Notes: generated from the sequence alone by a model not told the origin. DNA of 64,000 bases from Macrostomum hystrix (GCA_950097015.1 CATNEN010000012.1:2597501-2661500); one strand, 5' to 3'; numbered from the stretch's first letter, positions 37,545 through 51,300 are shown. Translations and numbers: made by a program.

Positions 37545-40500
37545 TGGCCTGTGTGACATGGAGTTCTGAACGGTGTGACATGGAGTGCTGGACCGTGTGA
37601 CATGGAGTGCTGGACCGTGTGACATGGAGAGTGCTGGCCTGTGTGACATGGAGCGTGCTGGCCTGTGTGACATGGAGAGTGCTGGCCTGTGTGACATGGA
37701 GAGTGCTGGCCTGTGTGACATGGAGAATGCTGGCCTGTGTGACATGGAGTGCTGGACCGTGTGACATGGAGTGCTGGACCGTGTGACATGGAGAGTGCTG
37801 GTCTGTGTGACATGGAGAGTGCTGGCCTGTGTGACATGGAGAATGCTGGCCTGTGTGACATGGAGAATGCTGGCCTGTGTGACATGGAGAATGCTGGCCT
37901 GTGTGACATGGAGAATGCTGGCCTGTGTGACATGGAGAATGCTGGCCTGTGTGACATGGAGAATGCTGGCCTGTGTGACATGGAGAATGCTGGCCTGTGT
38001 GACATGGAGTGCTGGACCGTGTGACATGGAGTGCTGGACCGTGTGACATGGAGAGTGCTGGTCTGTGTGACATGGAGAGTGCTGGCCTGTGTGACATGGA
38101 GAATGCTGGCCTGTGTGACATGGAGAATGCTGGCCTGTGTGACATGGAGAATGCTGGCCTGTGTGACATGGAGAGTGCTGGCCTGTGTGACATGGAGAAT
38201 GCTGGCCTGTGTGACATGGAGTGCTGGACCGTGTGACATGGAGTGCTGGACCGTGTGACATGGAGAGTGCTGGTCTGTGTGACATGGAGAGTGCTGGCCT
38301 GTGTGACATGGAGCGTGCTGGCCTGTGTGACATGGAGAGTGCTGGCCTGTGTGACATGGAGAGTGCTGGCCTGTGTGACATGGAGAATGCTGGCCTGTGT
38401 GACATGGAGAATGCTGGCCTGTGTGACATGGAGAATGCTGGCCTGTGTGACATGGAGAATGCTGGCCTGTGTGACATGGAGAATGCTGGCCTGTTTGACA
38501 TGGAGAATGCTGGCCTGTGTGACATGGAGAATGCTGGCCTGTGTGACATGGAGAATGCTGGCCTGTGTGACATGGAGAATGCTGGCCTGTGTGACATGGA
38601 GTTCTGGTCTGTGTGACATGGAGAGTGCTTGCCTGTGTGACATGGAGAGTGCTGGCCTGTGTGACATGGAGTTCTGGACGGTGTGACATGGAGTGCTTGC
38701 CTGTGTCACATGTAGAGTGCTGGCCTGTGTGACATGGAGTTCTGGACGGTGTGACATGGAGTGCTGGCCTGTGTGACATGGAGAGTGCTGGACCGTGTGA
38801 CATGGAGAGTGCTGGCCTGTGTGACATGGAGAGTGCTGGCCTGTGTGACATAAAGAGTGCTGGACCGTGTGACATGGAGTGCTGGTCTGTGTGACATAGA
38901 GAGTGCTGGACCGTGTGACATGGAGTGCTGGACCGTGTGACATGGAGTGCTGGACCGTGTGACATAGAGAGTGCTGGACCGTGTGACATAGAGAGTGCTG
39001 GACCGTGTGACATGGAGTGCTGGACCGTGTGACATGGAGAGTGCTGGACCGTGTGACATGGAGTGCTGGCCTGTGTGACATAGAGAGTGCTGGACCGTGT
39101 GACATGGAGTGCTGGCCTGTGTGACATGGAGTTCTGGACCGTGTGACATGGAGTGCTTGCCTGTGTCACATGTAGAGTGCTGGCCTGTGTGACATGGAGT
39201 TCTGGACGGTGTGACATGGAGTGCTGGCCTGTGTGACATGGAGAGTGCTGGACCGTGTGACATGGAGAGTGCTGGCCTGTGTGACATAAAGAGTGCTGGA
39301 CCGTGTGACATGGAGTGCTGGTCTGTGTGACATAGAGAGTGCTGGACCGTGTGACATGGAGTGCTGGACCGTGTGACATGGAGTGCTGGACCGTGTGACA
39401 TGGAGTGCTGGACCGTGTGACATAGAGAGTGCTGGACCGTGTGACATGGAGTGCTGGACCGTGTGACATGGAGTGCTGGTCTGTGTGACATAGAGAGTGC
39501 TGGACCGTGTGACATGGAGTGCTGGACCGTGTGACATAGAGAGTGCTGGACCGTGTGACATGGAGTGCTGGCCTGTGTGACATGGAGTTCTGGACCGTGT
39601 GACATGGAGTGCTTGCCCGTGTGACATGGAGTGCTGGACCGTGTGACATAGAGAGTGCTGGACCGTGTGGCATGGAGAGTTCTGCACCGTGTGGCATGGA
39701 GAGTGCTGGACCGTGTGACATGGAGAGTGCTGGACCGTGTGACATAGAGAGTGCTGGACCGTGTGACATGGAGTGCTGGACCGTGTGACATGGAGTGCTG
39801 GACCGTGTGACATAGAGAGTGCTGGACCGTGTGACATGGAGTGCTGGACCGTGTGACATGGAGTGCTGGACCGTGTGACATGGAGTGCTGGACCGTGTGA
39901 CATGGAGTGCTGGTCTGTGTGACATAGAGAGTGCTGGACCGTGTGACATGGAGTGCTGGCCTGTGTGACATGGAGTTCTGGACCGTGTGACATGGAGTGC
40001 TTGCCTGTGTCACATGTAGAGTGCTGGCCTGTGTGACATGGAGTTCTGGACGGTGTGACATGGAGTGCTGGCCTGTGTGACATGGAGAGTGCTGGACCGT
40101 GTGACATGGAGAGTGCTGGCCTGTGTGACATAAAGAGTGCTGGACCGTGTGACATGGAGTGCTGGTCTGTGTGACATAGAGAGTGCTGGACCGTGTGACA
40201 TGGAGTGCTGGACCGTGTGACATGGAGTGCTGGACCGTGTGACATGGAGTGCTGGACCGTGTGACATAGAGAGTGCTGGACCGTGTGACATGGAGTGCTG
40301 GACCGTGTGACATGGAGTGCTGGTCTGTGTGACATAGAGAGTGCTGGACCGTGTGACATGGAGTGCTGGACCGTGTGACATAGAGAGTGCTGGACCGTGT
40401 GACATGGAGTGCTGGCCTGTGTGACATGGAGTTCTGGACCGTGTGACATGGAGTGCTTGCCCGTGTGACATGGAGTGCTGGACCGTGTGACATAGAGAGT

Positions 40501-41372
40501 GCTGGACCGTGTGGCATGGAGAGTTCTGCACCGTGTGGCATGGAGAGTGCTGGACCGTGTGACATGGAGAGTGCTGGACCGTGTGACATGGAGAGTGCTG
40601 GACCGTGTGACATGGAGTGCTGGACCGTGTGACATGGAGTGCTGGACCGTGTGACATAGAGAGTGCTGGACCGTGTGACATGGAGAGTGCTGGACCGTGT
40701 GACATGGAGAGTGCTGGACCGTGTGACATGGAGAGTGCTGGACCGTGTGACATGGAGAGTGCTGGACCGTGTGACATGGAGTGCTGGACCGTGTGACATG
40801 GAGTGCTGGACCGTGTGACATGGAGTGCTGGACCGTGTGACATGGAGTGCTGGACCGTGTGACATGGAGTGCTGGTCTGTGTGACATAGAGAGTGCTGGA
40901 CCGTGTGACATGGAGTGCTGGACCGTGTGACATGGAGAGTGCTGGCCTGTGTGACATGGAGAGTGCTGGCCTGTGTGACATAGAGAGTGCTGGACCGTGT
41001 GACATGGAGTGCTGGCCTGTGTGACATGGAGTGCTGGACCGTGTGACATGGAGTGCTGGTCTGTGTGACATAGAGAGTGCTGTACCGTGTGACATGGAGT
41101 GCTGGACCGTGTGACATGGAGTGCTGGACCGTGTGACATGGAGTGCTGGCCTGTGTGACATGGAGTGCTGGCCTGTGTGACATAGAGAGTGCTGGACCGT
41201 GTGACATGGAGTGCTGGCCTGTGTGACATGGAGTGCTGGACCGTGTGACATGGAGTGCTGGACCGTGTGACATGGAGTTCTGGACCGTGTGACATGGAGT
41301 GCTTGCCCGTGTGACATGGAGTGCTGGCCCGTGTGACATGGAGTGCTGGCCCGTGTGACATGGAGTGCTGGA
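37545..41372. repeat. 22/24-bp array, subfamily 2 (about 170 units)
   Basis: Units contain gtgctggaccgtgtgacatg (22 bp), or the same with two extra bases (gagagtgctgg, 24 bp). Mixed 22- and 24-bp units let all three minus frames run open for hundreds of codons, with HTVQHSM- and SMSHRPAL-like repeats. These overlap each other extensively and are not credible genes. A 24-bp-rich block (37620-38620) and a 22-bp-rich block (38700-41370) can be distinguished. A segment near 39150-39660 recurs near 40000-40510. Confidence 0.93.
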
Positions 41373-41377
41373 CTGTG

Positions 41378-41399
41378 TTTCGAATATTCTTATTCGAAA
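41378..41399. other. Perfect hairpin at the array edge
   Basis: Stem TTTCGAATA (41378-41386) and TATTCGAAA (41391-41399) with a TTCT loop lies immediately right of the last repeat unit. Its function is unknown. Confidence 0.7.
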
Positions 41400-42011
41400 T
41401 GTTTAGATCGACACGCGGCAACTTGTTAGATATGGAGATAAGAACTGTCCCAGCGCTCTGCAATGCAGCTGTGTCGACTGACCGTCATCGAGACCACCCG
41501 AGACAGAACGAAAAGAAAAAATTGTCAATAAAAAGTGTCGCGCACAAAAATGCAGGATTTCTATATCATTGGCCGACGGAATTAACCTTATTGTGGGTCA
41601 GCTGCATAGATGGGGGGCCTTGAATTAGCGACCACGTTGCAATAAAACAGTCTAGAATGGACAGATAACGATCTACTTAAAAACAGACATGCGTATTTGA
41701 ATCCAGACACGACCATTTCATGTGTTGTAGAGAGAAATTTCGTTTTTTACACAGAATCGACTACGCTACAATGGAAAAATTGAGAATAAATGCTTGGTTT
41801 ATTATAGCTATGCAATTTTAGTCCGAAATCTTGTCTGCTGTTTATAAAAAATGGTTAAGTAACTTACTTTTCTTGAGAAAGTTTTTTCTTACGAATTGGA
41901 TACAAAGTCACGTTTCCTTTGCTTCGCCGACTGGGGAGTGAGGTTGCATGCATTGCAGCTTAGCAAACCCATTGTGAGTATCTAAACAGCTCGGGTTCGC
42001 CATTTGCTTGA
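41400..42011. other. No gene recognised
   Basis: Unique DNA between two arrays. No conserved coding or RNA feature was seen. Confidence 0.5.
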
Positions 42012-42390
42012 CTGGGATTCCCTTCTGTTCTTCATTGGGATTCCCCTCTGTCCTTCATTGGGATTCCCCTCTGTCCTTCATTGGGATTCCCTTCTGTCCT
42101 TCATTGGGATTCCCTTCTGTCCTTCATTGGGATTCCCTTCTGTTCTTCATTGGGATTCCCCTCTGTCCTTCATTGGGATTCCCTTCTGTCCTTCATTGGG
42201 ATTCCCTTCTGTTCTTCATTGGGATTCCCTTCTGTCCTTCATTGGGATTCCCTTCTGTCCTTCATTAGGATTCCCTCCTGTCCTTCATTGGGATTCCCCT
42301 CTGTCCTTCATTGGGATTCCCTTCTGTCCTTCATTGGGATTCCCTTCTGTCCTTCATTGGGATTCCCTTCTGTCCTTCACTAGGATTCAT
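42012..42390. repeat. 23-bp minisatellite
   Basis: About 16 units of 23 bp containing cattgggattcccttctgtc, with ccct/cttct and ttctt variants. Because 23 is not a multiple of three, each plus frame cycles through the same 23-residue peptide and all three frames are open. This is a clear demonstration that openness here is not evidence of a protein. Confidence 0.93.
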
Positions 42391-43692
42391 TAAAAAAATA
42401 CGAGTTGCATCAAAACACAGTACAACACTTGCCATTCTAAATTTTTCATGCATCCACTCCCTTGCCCACCCACACACTGCTAGCAGCAGTAATTACGCAT
42501 GCTCAACTTTAAGTCGAGCATGAGTTGCGTTTGTGAAAGCCTTAGAGGCAAATCCCTTTGCCGAGCTAAAACCTGACCCGACACTTTTAGGAAATTTGAA
42601 AACTTAGAGAAAGAGAATTGGGAATCAATACTGCAGGCTATTACTGTGTGACAAGTGTATGTCAATGAACCTGTCAATATAAAGAACCGCCCGCTGACAT
42701 TTTCTTGTTATTGAATCGGCAACTCGTTACGTAACACCTGCCGCCGGCACACTTGACTATTTTGTCCTGGCCTGTAATTTTCGATTCTTTAATAAATTTC
42801 ACAAAGGGTGCCGCTCAGCGAGATGTCAATATTGCTGTTGTACCGAAATTATTGAATGAGTAAGCCTGTTACTGTATTATTGCAGAATGGCGGAGCCTTT
42901 GAAACGGAAATTGCATTGATAAGAAAACCTTGCTGGATAGATAGATAGATAGATAGATAGATAGTTTTAGTTATAGTTGCATATTTGTACTAATACGAGA
43001 GGTCGATTTGAGACATCATTTTTCCCTCGGGTTTTTCAGCCAGGGCAAGTTGAGGAGAATATCCTGCATGGTGGGATATTTGATTCGATGGCTGGGTGGG
43101 AAGCAAACAATGGAAGCTTTGCTGAGCTGCCAAGGACAAAAGAGCTGGTGCAGGCAGTGAGGCGTCTTCCATTTGTTGCACGCTCCGCTTGAAGAGGCTG
43201 CTGAAAGCACAGAAAGTGGAATATCTTCTGGAGCAGCTTTGAAGTTGGAAAAAACTGGATGCACGAATTTGAGATCCGCTGCAAATAGTAAACAGTTTCT
43301 CTATTTTTCTTGAAAGTCTGCTTTTACAGAACGCTGCTCTGTGCAAACAGATGGGCCTCACTCAGAGCATAGCCGTATTGTAGGGAATGAGAGGTGGGAC
43401 TTGTGCCTCATAGTATCAGATGGGCTAGAAACTTATGCATGCTTTTGATTCCATTACAATTCCATTTCATGGTTTCTAATCCAGCTGAAATTCTAACAAT
43501 GATTGACACAAAACTTGAATCCACAATGAATCATCACGGTTAGGTGGCAACACAAAATATTATCTTTGCTGCTTTCACACTGGAAAGATGCGAACAGCTG
43601 AAATAAGTAGATCAGCGGCTGAAACACTTTCGGCCCTCGAATTCTAATATTAGGCACTCGCGGAAGAGGACCTGAAAAAGGTAGACAAGGAA
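42391..43692. other. No confident gene; a possible decayed coding segment and a (GATA)n run
   Basis: A (GATA)n microsatellite lies at about 42934-42964. From 43030 to 43350 the sequence is codon-like in more than one frame (for example FDSMAGWEANNGSF and AQKVEYLLEQL on plus) but is interrupted by stops. It may be a decayed coding fragment of an unidentified element. I could not assign it. Confidence 0.3.
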
Positions 43693-44805
43693 ACAATGTT
43701 AGATAATCAGACAATGGTAGATAATTAGACAATGGTAGATAATCAGACAATGGTAGATAATTAGACAATCGTAGATAATCAGACAATGGTAGATAATCAA
43801 ACAATGGTAGATAATTAGACAATGGTAGATAATCAAACAATGGTAGATAATTAGACAATGGTAGATCATTAGTCAATGGTAGGTAATCAGACAATGGTAG
43901 ACAATTAGACAATGGTAGATAATGAGACAATGGTAGATAATCAAACAATGGTAGATAATTAGACAATGGTAGATAATTAGACAATGGTAGGTAATCAGAC
44001 AATGGTAGATAATCAGACAATGGTAGATAATCAAACCATGGTAGATAATCAAACAATGGTAGATAATTAGACAATGGTAGGTAATTAGACAATGGTAGGT
44101 AATTAGACAATGGTAGATAATTAGACAATGGTAGGTAATTAGACAATGGTAGATAATTAGACAATGGTAGGTAATTAGACAATGGTAGGTAATTAGACAA
44201 TGGTAGATAATTAGACAATGGTAGATAATTAGACAATGGTAGATAATTAGACAATGGTAGATAATTAGACAATGGTAGGTAATTAGACAATGGTAGATAA
44301 TTAGACAATGGTAAATAATCAGACAATGGTAGATAATTAGACAATGGTAGGTAATCAGACAATGGTAGATAATTAGACAATGGTAGATAATTAGACAATG
44401 GTAGATAATTAGACAATGGTAGGTAATTAGACAATGGTAGGTAATCAGACAATGGTAGATAATTAGACAATGGTAGATAATCAGACAATGGTAGATAATG
44501 AGACAATCGTAGATAATTAGACAAAGGTAGATAATCAGACAATGGTAGATAATGAGACAAGGGTAGATAATCAGACAATGGCAGATAATCAGACAATGGT
44601 AGATAATGAGACAATCGTAGATAATCAGACAATGGTAGATAATCAGACAATGGTAGATAATCAGACAATGGTAGATAATTAGACAATGGTAGATAATTAG
44701 ACAATGGTAAATAATCTGACAAAGGTAGATAATGAGACAATGGTAGATAATTAGACAATGGTAGGTAATTAGACAATGCTAGATTCGAGTAATTAGGCAA
44801 TGGTA
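43693..44805. repeat. 18-bp minisatellite (gataattagacaatggta)
   Basis: About 61 units of 18 bp with ag/gg, at/ca and ga/gg variants. The minus strand is open for 435 codons (repeating LSNYLP and LSDYLP) and runs into unique sequence below 43690. No signal, domain or splice evidence supports translation. Confidence 0.93.
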
Positions 44806-45339
44806 GTTGGTAGATTATCAGTGGTATATTATAAAATTTGAACAGGGCTAATTAGAAACGCGTTAATCTACGATAAGAATTCTGCTTTACAAGCTCCAGG
44901 TGCTATCTGGATTTTTATTTTTTTACGAAAAATCCGCCATTTTATGCACTTTTATTGCTTTCTCTTTTTAACGCGACACGAGTGTCAAAATAGAAGTGTA
45001 AGATTAAAAAAATCAAATATTGAGTGACTCCTACAAAAAATGTAATGCTGTCGGAAATTCCCCCCCCAATCTTCCAAATCGCCTTATGGTTTCCAGATGC
45101 TTCTAGTCTGGAATTTTCGAGAATAAAAGAAAGATGAGGCAGGCGCCCGTGATCCCACCAAAGTGTTTTGTTCCCAATTTCTCTTTCTCTTCTTTAATCG
45201 CCAGTCTGGGCGGGCAGGAAGTGTTGCCGCTATTAATTCTGGACAGCTCGGAGCATACAGAACTGTGTAATTTTCTATAGAATTTTTGTCCATTGAATTC
45301 CTGACGCGCCTACTCTCTTTCACTGACTTCCTGAGTCAG
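44806..45339. other. Upstream flank of the SH2-pseudokinase first coding exon
   Basis: Unique DNA ending in a pyrimidine-rich tract and a plausible acceptor (ctgagtcag, 45331-45339), consistent with an upstream 5'-UTR exon. No other gene was seen. Confidence 0.45.
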
Positions 45340-48300
45340 TGAGATGATGGGAGATTCTCTCACATGCGGTATCAGATATTCCCTTCTGTTTGACACCAAC
45401 CAACCAGACACGCCGCTTTCCATTGCAGAGAACGTCACCGCACGATCGTTAAGGACATTGGGACAGAATATGGACGTCCGGGACGAGAGCTGGTTTTTCC
45501 AGGAAATGTCGCCACTATTGGCCACGGAGCTACTGAAGAAGATGACAAACAATGAGGGCGCTTTCCTGGTTCGAAGCTTCAAGAAGCGACTGGCTTTGTC
45601 CTATGTGTGAGTTGCCTGTCCTTCTTTGTTAGTTAATTTGGGTCAATTTCCTTGCGTTTTATTGTCTCCAGGCCGATTTTGAATAGTTGTTTTTGTATTG
45701 GTTGTTGTTTGTCAACAATTCCTAGTCTCTTGGTTGTTGTTTGTCAACAATTCCTAGTCTCTTGGTTGTTGTTTGTCAACAATTCCTAGTCTCTTGGTTG
45801 TTGTTTGTCAACAATTCCTAGTCTCTTGGTTGTTGTTTGTCAACAATTCCTAGTCTCTTGGTTGTTGTTTGTCAACAATTCCTAGTCTCTTGGTTGTTGT
45901 TTGTCAACAATTCCTAGTCTCTTGGTTGTTGTTTGTCAACAATTCCTAGTCTCTTGGTTGTTGTTTGTCAACCATTTCCAAGTCTCTTGGTTGTTGTTTG
46001 TCAACAATTCCTAGTCTCTTGGTTGTTGTTTGTCAACAATTCCTAGTCTCTTGGTTGTTGTTTGTCAACAATTCCTAGTCTCTTGGTTGTTGTTTGTCAA
46101 CAATTCCTAGTCTCTTGGTTGTTGTTTGTCAACCATTTCCAAGTCTCTTGGTTGTTGTTTGTCAACAATTCCTAGTCTCTTGGTTGTTGTTTGTCAACCA
46201 TTTCCAAGTCTCTTGGTTGTTGTTTGTCAACAATTCCTAGTCTCTTGGTTGTTGTTTCTCAACAATTCCTAGTCTCTTGGTTGTTGTTTGTCAACCATTT
46301 CCAAGTCTCTTGGTTGTTGTTTGTCAACAATTCCTAGTCTCTTGGTTGTTGTTTGTCAACAATTCCAAGTCTCTTGGTTGTTGTTTGTCAACAATTCCTA
46401 GTCTCTTGGTTGTTGTTTGTCAACAATTCCTAGTCTCTTGGTTGTTGTTTGTCAACAATTCCTAGTCTCTTGGTTGTTGTTTGTCAACAATTCCTAGTCT
46501 CTTGGTTGTTGTTTCTCAACAATTCCTAGTCTCTTGGTTGTTGTTTGTCAACAATTCCTAGTCTCTTGGTTGTTGTTTGTCAACAATTCCTAGTCTCTTG
46601 GTTGTTGTTTGTCAACAATTCCTAGTCTCTTAGTTGTTGTTTGTCAACAATTCCTAGTCTCTTGGTTGTTGTTTGTCAACAATTCCTAGTCTCTTGGTTG
46701 TTGTTTGTCAACAATTCCTAGTCTCTTGGTTGTTGTTTGTCAACAATTCCTAGTCTCTTGGTTGTTGTTTGTCAACAATTCCTAGTCTCTTGGTTGTTGT
46801 TTGTCAACAATTCCTAGTCTCTTGGTTGTTGTTTGTCAACAATTCCTAGTCTCTTGGTTGTTGTTTGTCAACAGTTACTAATATTCTATAAATTCGTTAT
46901 TAATTATTGTGTTAATTATGTAAAATCGCAACAAATTTAAATTTAGTCATTTGCCAACCCCTCAACCGGGTAGCAACATTAGTACTTGACTGAGCAATTT
47001 AAGCGTCAGGAACAAACTGCCACACGAAACAGACTGACAGTCCAGTGATTGGGTGCAAGGCCTATGTGTATGTGCAGCGGGCTGTTCCGCTTATCATATC
47101 TTAACGAGATCAGCTTTCGGACGCAATTATACAGGGCCGAAGAAAGTGATACGGGCAGCATCTTATGCCGCACTTTGGTCATCACCCACCCAGTGTCAGT
47201 TATCGGGACACCCTGCCGAATCATTGCTGCCTACTTTTTGGGCCATTAGTTAACAAAAGAAAAAGCAGCTTTTGGTTTATCGGATATTAGGCTGCAGGCA
47301 GTTGAATTATTAGTTGCTAGGGGAAAATCAGTGCTGCTTCGGATACGTTAACGGAGACTGTTCACTCCATGGTACTACTCGGCTAGTACCCACTTTACAG
47401 ATGGGTAAATTAAAGCAATTTGTTTCCTCCTGCGCCTCAATTCGAACTCCGGACCTTTCACTTAAGTGTCCGAAGCCTCCCCATCTACAAAACCATCTTC
47501 AAGATCTGTCATTCACTGTCAATCAATCCAACTCATCCCGCGCGATGCCTTCCCGAGCAGCTGGCAGCAGTCGGTGAAGCACAGCTGGATCAGCGTGGAT
47601 CCCGGTGGCACAAGCTGCTACCTGCAGCCGCAGGAGCGCTTCGACTGTGTGCAGGAGCTGGTGCAGCACTATGGCAGCACGCCTTGCAGCGGCCTGGCCG
47701 GCCTGCGCCTTCAGCGCTATCCCCTAGCCGAGGATGTTGAGAACTTCCTGCGACTGCCGCCCGCTGACATTGAGATCGGGTCCGATGGCCGCAGCTGCTC
47801 ACTGGTTAATCCGCTGACCGTGAGTGACTGGCTAATCCTTCGAGTTTTTGTCTCACTAATCCCTCAGATTGGTTAATCATTCGAGCATTTGTCTCACTAA
47901 TCCCTCAGATTGGTTAATCATTCGAGTTTTTGTCTCACTAATCCCTCAGATTGGTTAATCATTCGAGCATTTGTCTCACTAATCCCTCAGATTGGTTAAT
48001 CATTCGAGCATTTGTCTCACTAATCCCTCAGATTAGCTAATACTTCGAGTTTTTGTCTCACTAATCCCTCAGATTGGCTAATCCTTCGAGTTTTTGTCTC
48101 ACTAATCCCTCAGATTGGTTAATCATTCGAGTTTTTGTCTCACTAATCCCTCAGATTGGTTAATCATTCGAGTTTTTGTCTCACTAATCCCTCAGATTGG
48201 TTAATCATTCGAGTTTTTGTCTCACTAATCCCTCAGATTGGTTAATCATTCGAGTATTTGTCTCACTAATCCCTCAGATTGGTTAATCATTCGAGTATTT

Positions 48301-51300
48301 GTCTCACTAATCCCTCAGATTGGTTAATCATTCGAGCATTTGTCTCACTAATCCCTCAGATTGGTTAATCATTCGAGTTTTTGTCTCACTAATCCCTCAG
48401 ATTGGTTAATCATTCGAGTTTTTGTCTCACTAATCCCTCAGATTGGCTAATCCTTCGAGTTTTTGTCTCACTAATCCCTCAGATTGGTTAATCATTCGAG
48501 TTTTTGTCTCACTAATCCCTCAGATTGGTTAATCATTCGAGTTTTTGTCTCACTAATCCCTCAGATTGGCTAATCCTTCGAGTTTTTGTCTCACTAATCC
48601 CTCAGATTGGTTAATCATTCGAGCATTTGTCTCACTAATCCCTCAGATTGGTTAATCATTCGAGCATTTGTCTCACTAATCCCTCAGATTGGTTAATCAT
48701 TCGAGTATTTGTCTCAGTAATCCCTCAGATTGGCTAATCATTCGAGTATTTGTCTCACTAATCCCTCAGATTGGTTAATCATTCGAGTATTTGTCTCACT
48801 AATCCCTCAGATTGGTTAATCATTCGAGTATTTGTCTCACTAATCCCTCAGATTGGTTAATCATTCGAGTTTTTGTCTCACTAATCCCTCAGATTGGTTA
48901 ATCATTCGAGTTTTTGTCTCACTAATCCCTCAGATTGGTTAATCATTCGAGTATTTGTCTCACTAATCCCTCAGATTGGTTAATCATTCGAGTTTTTGTC
49001 TCACTAATCCCTCAGATTGGTTAATCATTCGAGCATTTGTCTCACTAATCCCTCAGATTGGTTAATCATTCGAGCATTTGTCTCACTAATCCCTCAGATT
49101 GGTTAATCATTCGAGTATTTGTCTCACTAATCCCTCAGATTGGTTAATCATTCGAGTATTTGTCTCACTAATCCCACAGATTGGTTAATCATTCGAGCAT
49201 TTGTCTCACTAATCCCTCAGATTGGTTAATCATTCGAGCATTTGTCTCACTAATCCCTCAGATTGGTTAATCATTCGAGTATTTGTCTCACTAATCCCTC
49301 AGATTGGTTAATCATTCGAGCATTTGTCTCAGTAATCCCTCAGATTGGCTAATCATTCGAGCATTTGTCTCAGTAATCCCTCAGATTGGCTAATCATTCG
49401 AGCATTTGTCTCAGTAATCCCTCAGATTGGCTAATCATTCGAGCATTTGTCTCAGTAATCCCTCAGATTGGTTAATCATTCGAGTATTTGTCTCACTAAT
49501 CCCTCAGATTGGTTAATCATTCGAGCATTTGTCTCACTAATACCTCAGATTGGTTAATCATTCGAGTATTTGTCTCACTAATCCCTCAGATTGGTTAATC
49601 ATTCGAGCATTTGTCTCACTAATCCCTCAGATTGGTTAATCATTCGAGTATTTGTCTCACTAATCCCTCAGATTGGTTAATCATTCGAGTATTTGTCTCA
49701 CTAATCCCTCAGATTGGTTAATCATTCGAGCATTTGTCTCACTAATCCCTCAGATTGGTTAATCATTCGAGCATTTGTCTCACTAATCCCTCAGATTGGT
49801 TAATCATTCGAGCATTTGTCTCACTAATCCCTCAGATTGGTTAATCATTCGAGTATTTGTCTCACTAATCCCTCAGATTGGTTAATCATTCGAGTATTTG
49901 TCTCACTAATCCCTCAGATTGGTTAATCATTCGAGTATTTGTCTCACTAATCCCTCAGATTGGTTAATCATTCGAGCATTTGTCTCACTAATCCCTCAGA
50001 TTGGTTAATCATTCGAGTTTTTGTCTCACTAATCCCTCAGATTGGTTAATCATTCGAGTTTTTGTCTCACTAATCCCTCAGATTGGTTAATCATTCGAGC
50101 ATTTGTCTCACTAATCCCTCAGATTGGTTAATCATTCGAGTATTTGTCTCACTAATCCCTCAAATTGGTTAATCATTCGAGTATTTGTCTCACTAATCCC
50201 TCAGATTGGTTAATCATTCGAGCATTTGTCTCACTAATCCCTCAGATTGGTTAATCATTCGAGTATTTGTCTCACTAATCCCTCAGATTGGTTAATCATT
50301 CGAGCATTTGTCTCACTAATCCCTCAGATTGGTTAATCATTCGAGTATTTGTCTCACTAATCCCTCAGATTGGTTAATCATTCGAGCATTTGTCTCACTA
50401 ATCCCTCAGATTGGTTAATCATTCGAGATTTTGTCTCACTAATCCCTCAGATTGGTTAATCATTCGAGCATTTGTCTCACTAATCCCTCAGATTGGTTAA
50501 TCATTCGAGCATTTGTCTCACTAATCCCTCAGATTGGTTAATCATTCGAGCATTTGTCTCACTAATCCCTCAGATTGGTTAATCATTCGAGCATTTGTCT
50601 CACTAATCCCTCAGATTGGTTAATCATTCGAGCATTTGTCTCACTAATCCCTCAGATTGGTTAATCATTCGAGTTTTTGTCTCACTAATCCCTCAGATTG
50701 GTTAATCATTCGAGCATTTGTCTCAGTAATCCCTCAGATTGGCTAATCATTCGAGCATTTGTCTCAGTAATCCCTCAGATTGGCTAATCATTCGAGCATT
50801 TGTCTCACTAATCCCTCAGATTGGTTAATCATTCGAGCATTTGTCTCACTAATCCCTCAGATTGGTTAATCATTCGAGCATTTGTCTCAGTAATCCCTCA
50901 GATTGGTTAATCATTCGAGCATTTGTCTCACTAATCCCTCAGATTGGTTAATCATTCGAGCATTTGTCTCACTAATCCCTCAGATTGGTTAATCATTCGA
51001 GTTTTTGTCTCACTAATCCCTCAGATTGGTTAATCATTCGAGTATTTGTCTCAGTAATCCCTCAGATTGGCTAATCATTCGAGCATTTGTCTCAGTAATC
51101 CCTCAGATTGGTTAATCATTCGAGTATTTGTCTCAGTAATCCCTCAGATTGGTTAATCATTCGAGCATTTGTCTCACTAATCCCTCAGATTGGTTAATCA
51201 TTCGAGCATTTGTCTCAGTAATCCCTCAGATTGGTTAATCATTCGAGCATTTGTCTCACTAATCCCTCAGATTGGTTAATCATTCGAGCATTTGTCTCAC

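Noticed and set aside
37241-41463. Several 400-900-codon minus-strand proteins with HTVQHS/SMSHGPAL-like repeats
   Set aside because: They overlap one another in all three frames of the same 22/24-bp array, which no set of real genes would do.
42977-43361. Small genes on both strands near 43.1 kb
   Set aside because: Frames overlap on opposite strands and none shows a known motif. I recorded the stretch only as a possible decayed coding fragment.
43493-44800. A 435-residue LSNYLP-repeat protein
   Set aside because: An 18-bp unit without stops on one strand explains it. The unique tail has no recognisable domain.
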